Shown here piece by piece: positions 40,791-54,363 of a DNA stretch of 64,000 nt. A model generated the notes under the pieces. The model was not told the DNA's origin, made no database searches, and saw nothing but the letters and a program-made list of their open reading frames with translations. Source of the DNA: Chiridota heheva (taxonomy: Eukaryota; Echinodermata; Holothuroidea; Apodida; Chiridotidae); NCBI GenBank assembly GCA_020152595.1, contig JAIGNY010000912.1, forward strand, positions 80,001-144,000, in the 5' to 3' direction. Position numbers and translations under genes: made by a program. How positions within the stretch are numbered: the first letter of the stretch is position 1; each line of letters starts with the position of its first letter.

Positions 40791-42460
40791 CAAAGCAAGG
40801 AGAAAAGAATATCAACAATTTCGGTTTAATTTTTGCATTCAATTGCTTCTAAATGGAAGAAAAATTGATTGATGGTCTATAATGAACAAAATTTCCAATT
40901 TTTACCTTTATGCCAAAATTTTGTTAACCCGGTTGTTTTACATATTTTTGTTTGGCTTCTAAGTATCATTTCAAAATATAAGGTTTGACATTTTTACATT
41001 TTTTTTTCAACTTAAGTTCCTCAATCAATAATAACGAACCATAATTTCACCGTTTTTGAACAAAAAAACTTCTTTACCTCCGAAAATGTAAAAAGGCAAA
41101 ACAGAGTAAATTCCTGTTATTGTATCCAATACTTCCCTTTTTCACCTGTTTTGATTTGGAAACTAAAACTTGTGAAGAAAACAAAAAAAATACTATTCAT
41201 GAACAAAATGTGCTACACGATCCCTACTAATTGTAGATGTTTTAACGTTATATCAGCTATTACCCTGAACATCTTCGGGGCATTTAGTAATTTGTATGCA
41301 TACAAACTGCAACAAAACGATCGTGTAGGAACCCAACGAGAAATCAAGACTCTATATGCAAAAGAAGAAAAAAAAGGTGGCCCCGGGCTAACTCGTACTG
41401 CAATTTAGCCAGCATCGACTTGACAGCAACAATCGGAAAATGATGTATCATCCCAATTCATTTCGCTTTGTTTTCTTGTTTTCTCCAAATTTCCAGATTT
41501 TTTCTTTATGTTAAAAGAAGAAGGTAACATGTCAACAGGCCTAATGCGCTGTATTTCCCGTTCACTTTATTGCTTCAGCATAACGAAATTGATTCTACAA
41601 TTAGCCCGCAGAGGGTAACGTTGAGAGAGAGATTTCTTTTTTCCCGCTCATTTTTTTGTCACTAATGCGACGATAAATCTCTTAGAAGATGAATTCTGAC
41701 GTGCGGAGTCTCACAGTCGCAAAGATAGGAAATTCCTTACTCGATGCAGAACGTTTAATTTCCGTTTTACCCTAGGTCCCTAACTTCGTATAATTCCGTT
41801 ACCGGAAAAAAGGCAAAAAAAATCTGAGCAAATTTGAATTATATTGGAGAAGAATACAATTATTGCTTACAAAAATTGCACAATATTATCACATTTATTT
41901 GAAAGCTTTTGTTGTAAGAAGAAGCCGCAGTGATCATTTACCCTTCACAATCTGTAGACTTCCTCTCTCGCAAAATGAGAGAAATTGAAAATGGATAAAA
42001 GTTATTAATACCTATTTTATATTGATTTGAGTCTGGTGGGTGACAAACTGAAAATGTCGGGTTTGGTAAAAAAAGTCAAACAAAGTGTAAATTATTTCTC
42101 GAGAGTTGTTGAATTACTGATTATTGATATGAACAATAAATGCTGGGCCGTGTTTAGGAATTCCGGTAAGAAGCAAACCAGCTTAACAGTCTAAAGGAGA
42201 ATAAATTGCTTAAGCGATTATTAATAGCAAAAAATAAGATATAATACGCTTTTCAAATCTCAGAGACAGCGAAAATTTTAGCGATGTTGTGAGAATGATA
42301 TTATTTTAGGCTTTCAAGCTCCAAATTGGCTTAATTGGACATAATGGAGAAATTCTTTATCATAAGTGTATCTCTATCATTTGTGTTGTCATTACCAAAC
42401 CCAAAGGAACAAATTCTCTTTTTTGCTTTACGTTCCGTATAATCAAATCAACTTTGAGAC
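40791..42460. other. no gene seen
   Basis: AT-rich sequence. The frame at 41151-41408 ends in a low-complexity Lys-rich stretch and has no recognised domain. Confidence 0.4.
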
Positions 42461-42464
42461 CAGC

Positions 42465-42497
42465 GGGTTAGTTGTCTAACCCCGTGGGGCTATAAAA
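42465..42497 (+). promoter_or_regulatory. hairpin next to a strong TATA box
   Basis: GGGTTAG-ttgt-CTAACCC forms a perfect 7-bp stem (42465-42482), overlapped by CCCCGTGGGG. TATAAAA follows at 42491-42497 in a locally GC-rich setting. This is a consensus TATA box for + strand transcription, but no recognisable coding sequence follows, so the transcript, if any, is unknown. Confidence 0.35.
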
Positions 42498-43260
42498 GGG
42501 GTGGACAGACTATCATATTCAGGTTTTTTTTCTTCATTTAGTGGTCGACTGTTCAAGGTCTCGAATTAATATTTAGGATGAGGCCTTTGTTGTAATTCAT
42601 AACGACTGGGAGTAATTATCGAAGATTAAAAACAGATATCTTTTAAGTGCAATTAATTAAACCTGATGATTTGTAGTAATATTAATTTTTTCTCTTTTTT
42701 TTATACTCGAAACAGAATTTTAACAATTCATAAACTGTTTGGATTCGTTCATTTTTACACAAAAGAAGAAGGGAAAATATTCTACACATACATTCTTTTT
42801 ATCCATTACGCATTCAACAATTTATTTTTTAATTAGACAAAAAGATTTCAGCATAGAAATGAAAAAAATGAAATGACATTCGTATTGAAGGGTGCAACTA
42901 CTGGCACACAAACAACCAAAGTGCATATATCAGAATAGGGAGATATCGTTTGAGTAAACTGGTAAAGGTCTGGACCTATTTCATAATAAGATGGGCGAAG
43001 TAAAGCTTATCAAAGCTAATAAACGGTATGAATATTCATTGAGATGTGCATTATACCGCATTGTCCTTTAACAATCTTACATATACTAATCTGTACCTGA
43101 TTAAAAACTTTTTAAGTGAGGATGGTCAGCATAAAAAATGTTACATTGTATAAATCAGATTACCTCTCATATTTCTACACTAAGGTTAGAAAAGTGAAAT
43201 GACTTTCATTTCTCATATTTTGTTGCTTTTCATAGATAATCGAGAGTTTGTAATACTTAT
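42498..43260. other. downstream of TATA motif, no gene seen
   Basis: AT-rich sequence without an ORF, splice pattern or recognisable RNA gene. Confidence 0.35.
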
Positions 43261-43482
43261 TTTCTGTGACGTACCTAAACATTTTTAATCTTTCTGTGAC
43301 GTAGGTAGACTTTTTATGTGACCGTCGGAGAAAGGCTTTTTTTCTTTCTGTAACAGAGCTAGACTTTTTTCTATGACGCAGCTATAGACTTTTTCTGTTA
43401 CGCAGCTATAGACTTTTTATGTGACGTAGCTATAATTTTTCTGTTACGCAGCTAGACTTTTTATGAGATGTGGCTATACTTT
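43261..43482. repeat. degenerate 22-30 bp tandem repeat, about nine units
   Basis: Units resemble tctgtgacgtagctatagac followed by tttt. Length varies from 22 to 30 bp. GACGTA/GACGCA is the best-kept core. Confidence 0.8.
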
Positions 43483-44029
43483 GTTTTTAGGGGGAAATAA
43501 CATCATATTTTCCGATTCATAATGTACATATTGACACATATTAAAAACCTTCCGGGTTTTTTTATTCATGACCCAAAATGTTAATGCCGGTAAATTTTAA
43601 ACTGTTAAAAGGCAGGAAAATGTCATTTTGGACCTAATCTACTTCGAATTTAGGAAAAATATTTTAGTTAATTCCCGATTGTTAGTGTAGTTGACCCCGT
43701 CTTATTCATTTTTGTTTGGCATGTGTGTTATCTGGTTATATGGGATTCTTATTAAAGCACCTACATTTCATCCTGTCGGCACTCTCGGAAACCCGGACTG
43801 ACCAATATAAATTAAATCTATATTAGTGAAATAGGAGAAGGGGTGGGGGTTCAAATTCGCATTGTCTACCGTAGTAACTTTTTCATGTAAAAGCTTTTTT
43901 ATGCTTGTAATGATCACCCACCATATTAAATATTTTTTGTTTTTAAAGTACATATAATAAATATTTAAAGAAGTAGAAAGTAAAAATAAAGTAATATCAA
44001 AATTAAAAAAATTAATGATTGTTGTTTAT

Positions 44030-45145
44030 TTTTGACTGCCTGATTGTCACTTCAGCTTTTAAGTTATTTTTTCTTTAATATTAATAACGTTAACGTTGTT
44101 AAACTATTCAACGCAGATCTAAATAAGTTAAAATCTCACCTTAAAATTGAAAAGAAAGTTTTAGCTTTAGATACATGAAGAGTGGAATACAAAAGAGATA
44201 CACGGTAGTCATCGATCTGTAACAGATCGATGACAACCGTTAAACAGGTAAAATCAAACGGAACTGAATCGCAGGAAATCTGCAGGAGGGAGATGGGAGT
44301 ATTGACTTCGCAAATGTTTACCGTAGTAACACTTTCATGACACTCCTAGATACAGTATTATTTTCAAATGATGATATTGTTTTTAATTACCTTGTGTCAT
44401 TATGAAATTCAATCAACTTGCAACTTTTCTCAAGTATTTCTGATAACTAAAAGGAAGAAAAATAACCATTGCTATGTTATTCTTAATTTTTTGACTGTCT
44501 GCTTATCACTCTAGCTGGAAGGTGGTGGGAGTATTGACTTCGGAAATGTTTACCACAGTAATATTTTCATGGCACTCCTAGATACAGTATTACTTTTAAA
44601 TGATGATATTATTCTTAATTATTTTGTGTCATCATGAAATGGAATCAACTTGCAGCTTTTCTCAAGTATTTCTTAATAACTAAAATTAAGAAAATTAAGT
44701 ATTGCTATGTTATTAGTAATTTTTTAACTGTCTGTTTGTCACTCTAGCTGGGAGATGATGGGAGTATTGACTTCGGAAATGTTAACCATAGTAATATTTT
44801 CACGTTAGTATTGTTTTTAATTATTTTGCGTCATCATAAAATTAATCAACTTGCAACTTATTTCTGACATCTAAAATTAAAGAAAATTAACTATTACTCC
44901 GTTATTGTTATTTTCTTGACTGCATGCTTGTCACTCCCAACTTTTTTTTAAATTTCTTTCTCTCCTGAATGTTAATAACGTTAACGTGTTAAACTATTCA
45001 ACGTAGATCCAATTAAGTTGTGTCACCCTAAAATTGTACACAAAAAAAAGTTTCAGTTTCAGATATATTAAGAATGGAATACAAAAGAGATACACGGTAG
45101 TCATCGATCTGTTAAAATCAAAACGGAAATCACAGGAAAACTACA
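44030..45145. repeat. segmental duplication with nested ~235-bp tandem copies
   Basis: Outer segment: 44030-44240 and 44915-45140 share ttaataacgttaacg, aaactattcaacg.agat and caaaagagatacacggtagt. Between them lie three tandem copies of about 235 bp (starting near 44286, 44519 and 44755), each with gggagtattgacttcg.aaatgtt and (in the first two) actcctagatacagtatta. The copies are diverged, so the event is old. Confidence 0.8.
44204..44238. other. near-perfect palindrome inside one duplicate
   Basis: GTCATCGATCTGT and ACAGATCGATGAC pair over 13 bp around a single base, and the pairing extends to 16 bp with one mismatch (GGT/ACC). The matching place in the other duplicate (about 45090) has only the left arm, so the right arm was gained or lost after duplication. 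Confidence 0.8.
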
Positions 45146-45480
45146 AAACGAGCGGCCACATTGCCTCAGGTCTTGTTGTGGGACTTCCTCGGTTGTTATA
45201 CCAGATCCGAGCGGCGGCGAAAACCTTGATAATGGAAGGAAAATGATGATGGATTGAGCGGGAAATAATTCTTGATACTCTTTTCATCAAGTCAAAATGA
45301 ATGTGAATTTTCGTCCAAATTTGTATGCGTTTTCATGTGTTTACCTGCAGGTGTTTAAGCGGACGATTTATTTATTTCTTTCGAATCTTGATAGTATGTG
45401 CTTTTGTTGTTATTAAGCGGATTTAGGTATAAATATAAGGTTTACTTTTTTGTCAGTTCGTTTAACGGTTTACTGCCTAT
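45145..45480. other. no gene seen
   Basis: AT-rich linker between two duplication blocks. The small frame ending at 45246 is partly built from the duplicated segment and is not a gene. Confidence 0.4.
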
Positions 45481-48080
45481 CATTTTCAAAAAAGCAGCAC
45501 AACTATTAAACTTGGCTGGAATGACGTTTAAACAAAAAGTCAATCATTTTAGATACAAAAATTGAAAAATAGTGTAACATGATTGTATAATATAATCAGA
45601 AATTATTGTATTTTTCGATCACAGTTTTCTTCTTTTCAAGATTGAACAAAGTTATAAACATTTATTAGGTGACCCCTTGATTTTTCTACGTGATTGCTTA
45701 ATTGTAAGAACGGTCAAATTTGAGGATATGCCTATAGTGAATATAAATCTCAACAGTTGTATGAAGAAAAACACAAACAATTATTTAACTTCAAGACTTT
45801 CACTGATCAAAGTTCCAAGATTTCTAAATGATATGAAAAAATGGTGACAGTATAGATTAAAGGCACTTCTCAGATATTTATGTATCAGTTTACCAGTTCA
45901 CAAATTTAAACTTTGTTTAAAAAATCATAGCGAAATGCTAACTGTTCTCTTATAAATCATTGTGATGTAAGACCAGAAAGCGATAAATTTACATGAACAA
46001 ACATAGAGTTACGGCGTCATTAATATTGAGCATGAATTTCGGAAAGATGAAAATGGCTACACTTTAATCTGTATTTATGAAAAAGTACTATAATAATGAT
46101 TTTTAGTATACCTTTTTATATAGGTTAGATGATTTTACTTATCTTTGTGTCACTATTCTTCAAAAAAATAAGGTAAGATCCATTTAAAAATATAATATTT
46201 TGAATTAATGAAAATGATTTTCCCATAAAATACATTAGTAATTGTACCGTGAGTGTGAGTATGTTAGTCACTCTTCATTTGCAATCTTTTAAACCAGTAT
46301 AATCATTAAACTTGGCAGGAATAAACTTTTAAAAGAAGTCTATCATTTTAAATACAAAATTAAAAATTGTGTAATGATGAGTACATCTTATGATTAGAAA
46401 TAATCATATTTTTGAACATTACTAAAATTGATCATTTTCAAGATTGACCAATACAAAGTTTTAACTATAATAATCATTTAATGTCATGTGACCCTTGATG
46501 TTTTTCTCTATGATTACATGAAATTGAGAAAAATCAATTTTGAGGACTCTAAATATAACAATCATCAAATTTTTGAAGGAAATAAAACAATTACCTCTCC
46601 AGATTTTCACTAATCAAACTTCAAAGATTTCTAAATGATACGCAAAATATGCAGGTACAGATTGAAGACATTTCCAACATAGTTTTGTACAAATTTAACT
46701 GACTGTGTTAAATAAAGATCTCAATAAAAACTCTATTGCTGTTCTCTTTTAAACCATTGTGACATGAACACTGGATATACATGAGTAATCATAGAGCTTC
46801 ACAACCGATGACGTCATAAATATTGAGCATAAAAATTCAAAAAGCTGGAAAATGGTTAATTTTTAATCTATATTGATGAAAAACTACTATAATCATGATT
46901 TTCAGTATGAGCTTTAATAATCTAGATTACTTTTCTCAAAATTGTATCATTGTTCTTTAAAAGATTAGGTGAAATTTCAAAGTAATATAGAATATTTTGA
47001 AAATGATTTTCCCATAAAATACATAATAATTGTACAGCCTACCTGTTAGGGCGTGTGTCACTTTTTTAAGTAGGCTTTCTACATTAGTCATTTGTATGAA
47101 AACTTTTTACATCTTTAAAACTTGATATCTCGTGGAGATATTAAAGCATTTTCCTCGCAGTTCCGCTTTCCTTTATCGTAATAGATAAATTGATGATCAC
47201 TAAACTAAATCTTAATAAATCAATGGTTTAATTAAATCAATCAGTGAACGTTTTAAGCATCAATAGTGATCACAATTAGAAACAGAAAGAACTGCTTGTA
47301 TATTATAATGATATTGCGATGCCGATTTACATATCAAATTCTGGTCTAAATGTTAATTATGACTGGACGAGCTGAAAAAAAGAAATTGTTGCAATATCAA
47401 TTGTGAAACCTAAGGATTCCAAATACACATCGAATATATTAATTGATAAGAATAAGAAAATGCTAAATAAATAGGATGCAAACAAACTAAAACTAAATAT
47501 TGGGCATGAACATTTAAAAAGATAAAAAAAAAAAAAAAAAAAACTTATATCATCAGATCATGATTTTCAGTAAAAATGTTGTTATTCGAGATTGTTTTGC
47601 TTATTCTTGCGTTACTATTCTTTACAAGGTTAAGTGAGATTTAAAAAAAAAATATTTTGAATTAATTGAAATGATTTTCCAGAAAAACATGCTCAGGGTG
47701 TGAGTGTGAAAGTCACTTTTCTAAAGTACACTTTCTACAACAGACATTGTAAGCCAACTTTTGATATCTCGTGTACATTTTGAAGCAATTTCTTCACACT
47801 TCTCTTTTTGTTTGTTGAAAGATACTTTATCATAAATGATAACATTTATAACGACTAAGCTAAATCTTAATGATATTGCAAAGCTAGTGCTGATTCACAT
47901 ATTAATTTCTGTTCCGAATGTTAATTCTGACTATACGAGCTGAAAAGGTCAAATTGTTGGATACCAACATTTAAACTTAATGATGGAAAATATCATCAAA
48001 GTGCACATCGAGTATATCGATTGATAAGAATAAGAAAATAAGAAATAGATAGGATGCAAGAATAAACGGACAATTTTTAA
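45480..48080. repeat. old tandem segmental duplications (~800 and ~600 bp)
   Basis: 45497-46260 and 46294-47035 share attaaacttggc.ggaat, gatttctaaatgata and gaaaatgattttcccataaa in order. 47040-47500 and 47690-48075 share tgatatctcgtg, actaaatcttaat and gataagaataagaaaat. Heavy divergence and stops in all frames mean these are non-coding and old. A poly-A run lies at about 47523-47543. Confidence 0.75.
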
Positions 48081-48305
48081 TGAAGAATATTGATAACAGA
48101 TATCTGGTAGATCATGTAAAAGTATCTCGGAACATGATTTCGCATTCAATGGCAATCATGAAAATATTATATCAATATTCGTCAAAATTATTATTTTCTG
48201 CTGTAAATGAGTCTTTGGCTTTGGCTTAATTTCTCAATTAATTATTGTTAACACATGGATTGAGTTGCTGCGTGAAATAGATGAATTGGTTTAGTTTTGT
48301 ATAAT

Positions 48306-48758
<453 letters not shown>

Positions 48759-48783
48759 ATATGTATGCTTATGATATTTTAAT

Positions 48784-49320
<537 letters not shown>

Positions 49321-49539
49321 TTTTAACAATATAATACTAGGCCTAGAATAGATATCTATGCTCATGATATTTTTGACGCAGCTACTTCTCATACCTATAT
49401 AAATTATTGATATAAGTTTTCAATTTTGTAGAGCTTTTATACATCGAACGTTGCGAAGCTATACAATGACGCCTCATTTAGGAAATAAAATTAAAATCTG
49501 ATGTATTTTGTCATGCAGCAACAGCTCCGCCGCCTGTAA

Positions 49540-50110
49540 ATGTAGGTAGATATAAAAGCATCGACAGAGATGTAGGCAAAATACAGACCAAGAGATGCAG
49601 ACAGCGGGTGACGAAGGTAGACCTCAAAATGCAGACAAACATAAATAAACAGAAAGAAAGACGCAAAAAGATCGTGAAAGAAAGAGATCGGGGGGAGATG
49701 GTAAGGGGGAGAAGGAGGGGGAGACACAGGCAAATACATATAGCGATACAGGTTTAGATGCAGAAAGGAAAAAAGGCGCATGCGGAGAAAGGAGAGATTG
49801 AATGCAGACAATCATATACGCGAAAAAAACTAGATAGCGAGACGAGTCGAAGATGTGCAGACAAGCAAGGAAAAATATAGAGAAGCAAATGAAAATAGAG
49901 ACATAACAAGAGAAAATGTGTGCAGACAAAGAACGAGTGGGAGAGGAGAGAGTGCAGAAACACAACATAAAGATGCGCAAATAGATATTTAAAAAAAGAC
50001 GCAGACAATCAAAAAGAAACAAGCATACATAGACGCAAATATATACACATAGGCATACAAAGGCAGAAAGATGCATAAAAAGAAGACACACACAAACTGA
50101 TAAACAGGCA
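49540..50110. repeat. purine-rich degenerate repeat (tgcagacaa type)
   Basis: Strong purine bias on the + strand with recurrent atgcagacaa / gcgcagacaatc words every 25-60 bp and G-rich runs at about 49690-49722. The minus-strand frames rich in Cys, Leu, Phe and Ser across 49491-50118 result from the pyrimidine-rich complement. Confidence 0.65.
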
Positions 50111-50309
50111 ATCATCAAAAGCAGCTATAACTGGAATCATAACACTCTGCAGAGCGCATAACTGCACCCCTGTACATTCCTCACCGGAATAAGCCAGTTT
50201 ATGGTAACGAACGCGCATGCCCGGAACTGATCGTGGTGTCAGGTCAAGTGATAATAACAATCAGCGCATATGTAAACCAAAACTTTCTCTGTATTAATTT
50301 TACCACATG

Positions 50310-51075
50310 ATGGCTTTGTGACATGCCATGTGGGACCTAGAGATGGATGCCATACGGGACATTAGGATGGATGGCATGTGGAACATATGAATGCGGGACA
50401 TGGAGAGGAATGATATGTGGCACATGGGGAGAGATGCCATGTGGGACATAGAGATGGATTTCATCGATGGATGCTATGTGGGCACAGGGAAGGATGCCGT
50501 GTGGTACATAGGGTGGAATGGTATATGGGACATATGAGTGTATGGGATGCCATTTGGTACATTTTTAGGATGAGGTGCCATGTGGGACATAGAGATGGAT
50601 GTCATGTGCAACATCGGAGGGTGGGACATGGTGAGGAATGCCATGTGGGACAGAGGGACGGATTCCATGTAGGGCATAGGGGAGAATGACATGTGGCACA
50701 TGGGTAGGGATGTCATTTGAGAAAGAGATGGATGTCATGTGGGATATATGGATGGATACCATGTGGGACACAGGGAAGGATACTGTGTGGTACATAGGGT
50801 GTGATGGCATATGGGACATCTGAGTGGGATTTCATTTGGTGCATCATTAGGATGAGAAGCCATGTGGGACATAAAGATGGATGCCATGTGGCACATAGGA
50901 GAGTGAGACATGGTGAGGGACGCCATGTGGGACAAAGGGAAGAATTCCAAGTGGGGCATAAGGAGAAATGACATGTGGCACATGGATAGTGATGCCATAT
51001 AAATGGATGTCATGTAGAGCAGGAGTGGGATGATATGTGAGATATAGAGTGGGATGTCAGATGGGACATCGGTGG
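50310..51075 (+). repeat. degenerate minisatellite, gatgccatgtgggacat orientation
   Basis: The core gatgccatgtgggacata with linkers (gagatggat, gggaggga) recurs roughly every 25-45 bp. Overlapping Met/His/Ser/Pro-rich frames on both strands come from this array. Confidence 0.85.
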
Positions 51076-51189
51076 GGTGGATAGTGGAATGTTTTCATAA
51101 TTGGACTTGTGATACGTGTGTCAATTTGAATCAGTATGCGAGCGGTGACGGTATTTATCGTTCTAGGTTAATTTAATATTGTTATATAC

Positions 51190-51675
51190 ATGTGGCATCC
51201 CACCCTATGTTCTATATGTTACCACTCCTTATGTCACACATAGCGTCCCTCCCTATGTCCCACATATAATACCTCCCAATGTCCCAAATTTCGCTCCTTC
51301 CTGTCTCTAACATGGCATCCTGTTCTCCTAGATGCTCCATATGGCATCCATATCTATGTCTCACATGATATCTCACCCCTCGTTATACATGGCGTCCTTC
51401 GCAATATGCCACATGGCATCCCTCCCTATGACCCACATGGCATATCCTTATATCCTACATGGCTTCCATCCATATATATAAAATGTCATCCCCACCCTAG
51501 GTTCATATCTATGTCCCACATGGAATCCCACCACCAAGTATATCCTAAATGGCATCCCAACCTTGTCCCACATGGAATCCCACCACCAAGTATATCCTAA
51601 ATGGCATTCCAACCTTGTCCCACATGGCATCCAACCCACTTGTCCCACATGGCATCCCATACGATGTCCCTAATG
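51190..51675 (-). repeat. same minisatellite in opposite orientation
   Basis: Here the + strand shows tgtcccacatggcatccc, the complement of the core at 50310-51075. The inner part also has two near-identical ~60-bp units (about 51515-51630, with accaccaagtatatcctaaa). Together the two blocks form a long imperfect inverted repeat with a spacer of about 115 bp. Confidence 0.85.
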
Positions 51676-52255
51676 AAGGAACATCTATTTCGAACGCACA
51701 AATACATACATGTAAGGCACCAAATCCACTCAAATATTAATCGAAAAAATTCGGGAAGTAACGGTGTTATTCAATGAGTGTCAGTGATGCTTACAGCAAG
51801 ACAGTCTCAATTGACCTCTTGACCTGCATTGCGCAATACATATTATCGTTACCATGAACTGGCTTATATAATCTACCTCAGAAGCCCTCGACCCACCAAG
51901 TTATAATCCCAAACAATATCTTTCTCACTGTTGATCCTTATTGCCATTTACATTCTAAACACTTGAAGATCATCACTTGTGATCATTGTTTTCAGTTTAA
52001 TTCAGGCTAAGCATTCATTGTTTGAGATCTATATAGCGTAGATTCACATTCCATCATTTTCATTCATAAAAAAAACCCAATTGTTTTGATTTCATTAATA
52101 CCAAAGACCACATCACTTGTTGATTTTCTTTGAGTCCAGAAAATTAATTGTATGGTTGTTCTTTCATAGCAGAGTTCATTGTTCAGCACATTCCATTGGA
52201 AAGTTTCAACTAAGTGTTAATAAATTTTGCCCTAAAATATATCCTCCATTTTTGC
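51676..52255. other. no gene seen
   Basis: AT-rich sequence without recognisable features. Confidence 0.4.
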
Positions 52256-52616
52256 CATTTCCCTATTACAATACGTCCCAAATTTTAATCACTTCTTTCT
52301 AAAGCAGGGACAAAACCACACAGCGAATCTAATTCAAATCCAATTATCAGTTCTTGAGATATCTTGATGACAAACAAACAAACAGACAAATAGAGGCAAA
52401 AACATGTCCCACCCCTCCAGTTGCACCCTTCCCCTATTCCAATATGTCTCAATTAAATTTTAATCACTTCTTCCTTAAGCAGTAACATAACGACACACCA
52501 AATTTAATATAAATTCATTCATTATTGAGATATCGTGATGACAAACGTACAGACAGACATACAAACAGTGGTAAAAACATAACCTTCGTCCAACTTCGTT
52601 GGCGGAGGCAATGATA
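52256..52616 (+). mobile_element. two tandem copies of a retroelement-like 3' segment
   Basis: Copies at about 52256-52428 and 52429-52616 share ccctatt.caata.gtc.caa, ttttaatcacttctt and gagatat..tgatgacaaac. The second ends in a hairpin, ccttcgtccaac-ttc-gttggcggagg, before caatgatata. Similar tails (gacaaac..acagacagac, then a ..GGCGGAGG hairpin) are, to my recollection, common in marine invertebrate retroelement remnants. The exact family is not assigned. Confidence 0.55.
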
Positions 52617-53681
52617 TAAAGACGCAAAATGCTTGAAAACAGACACAGATCAGACCGACAAAAGACATACTACGGACGATGTTAATTGCATAATCTCATA
52701 AAATCATTACACGAATGAAAATTACTCCCCTCTTGCAAAATATGTATTTCTAATTTCATAAATCGATTTCTTTTATACTTCCATGTAAAAAGAACTTGTC
52801 ATTCATCTGTTAAAAGTTGCCATTTATGATTTTGAATAATATCTTGAAAATCACGGTAATTTCATTGTGACAAAGTGCAATTTTTATTTAATTTCCGGAG
52901 AAATGAAAAACCAATTTCCTATTATGGAAAGACTTTTTTGAGGTTTCTAAACTCCCCAAGTGCTTCTTAATGTTTTGTGGTTTCGCTCTATTCTTTTCAA
53001 GAAATTGATGTTTCATTACAAATTTTGTTTGCTGTCTTAGAAAGACCTCCTGCATGGATCTTCGTGTAATAATACAAAGACGATATTTATTAATTGCATT
53101 ATTGACAAATTTTAGCTTGAAATAAAACTTTTGGGGGGAAATTAGGGAAAGAATCTCTGCAAAAAGTCAAGAGTTAATCAATATTTTTTTCCATTGACAA
53201 TAACAACATTTTACTGGTTAAATGATTGCACTTTTGCCTCTATACGCACCTCTTCCGGACATCCCTTGTGCACAATTGATCCTTTTCATCATCAATACCA
53301 AAAAATGCATGGTTAATTGCATTGTGCAAATGCATCGTGCCATTGTACCAAGGGCACCTCGCCCTGAGCCTCCGAGGGCCCCTAGCCTTATACTTTAGCA
53401 TCCCTGGCCCCTCTCAGGCTATTTTATGGCACCAAAGAATGATCACGGCCCTAAAGCATCCAATTCCGACTCAGGGTCATGTACTTTGGAAAGGATGCGA
53501 CTTTGGAAAAGATGCGACTTTGAAAAGATGCGACCTAAATCAAGTATAGACCTACCACATCAATTCATGCCTCATGCATAGCATGGAACCCAAGAGACTA
53601 ACATCATTTTTATTGGCATAGGTCAGACGGTGTCTGCCCGTTAATCTAAAGTCCCGAGCAGGGACAGTCTGAAAACATTGG
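52617..53681. other. no gene seen
   Basis: AT-rich sequence. The frame at 53322-53549 ends in a short repeat (aaagatgcgacttt, three units at about 53491-53534) and is not domain-like. Confidence 0.4.
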
Positions 53682-53689
53682 GTTATAGG

Positions 53690-54355
53690 CAGTGGAATAG
53701 ATAGCTAAAGAGGGAGCAGCTCTCCCACCCCCCTCCCTTCCTCCCACCTTCCCCCCACCCGGCCGGAAATTTCTAAAAAGTCGGGAAATTTGCGCAATCT
53801 GGCAATAGAAATTCAATTTGTTGGATTGTTTTTGGTCTTAAGAATTCAGTTGTTTCCCACCATCTTGTGAAAAAGGATCACAAAATTTCTGAAAAATATA
53901 ATTTTTTTATTTAGGCAATTTCCGACTTTTTCCTCAAAATATGAATATCCGAAGGCTTTCTTCAAAATTTCCGAAGTGTTTCCTCAAAATAATTCCAACT
54001 TTTCCTCAAAACTTCCGCCGAATGATTTTATCAAAATTCGCAAAGGTTTCCTCAAAATTTCTTTAAAAGTTTTTCTTCAAAACGTCTTACTTTTTCCTCA
54101 AAAGTTTAAAGGTTTTCCTCAAAATGTTCGACTTTTTTCTCAAAATTTTAAAGAATTTCCTCAAAATTCCTGAAGTTTTTTCTCAAAATATCAGACATTT
54201 TCCTTAAAGTTTCTAAAAAATTTCTTCAAAATATTGAACTTTTTTCTCAAAGTTTTCAAAAATGTTTTCTCAAAATATTCGACTTTTTCCTTAAAAATGT
54301 ATGGTAACGGGAAAAAGTGGGGGAGGGGGCCTTCTGCAAAATAGCTACGACACTG
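53690..54355. mobile_element. hAT-like TIR element with internal minisatellite (666 bp)
   Basis: Termini CAGTG...CACTG, with a likely 8-bp target duplication GTTATAGG (53682-53689) / GCTATAGG (54356-54363), 7 of 8 matching. Inside are a C-rich block at the left, a G-rich block at the right (complementary in character), and a degenerate tttcctcaaaattt repeat of about 25 bp through 53900-54300. CAG/CTG ends and 8-bp TSD are hallmarks of the hAT superfamily. No transposase frame, so non-autonomous. Confidence 0.7.
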
Positions 54356-54363
54356 GCTATAGG

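Noticed and set aside
49491..50118. Overlapping 84-164 residue minus-strand frames rich in Cys, Leu, Phe and Ser that look membrane-like
   Set aside because: They are read from the complement of a purine-rich degenerate repeat. Overlapping frames are open at once, which indicates base bias and not selection.
50417..51740. Met/His-rich frames on both strands
   Set aside because: Products of the gatgccatgtgggacat minisatellite. Both strands are open and units vary in length without keeping frame.
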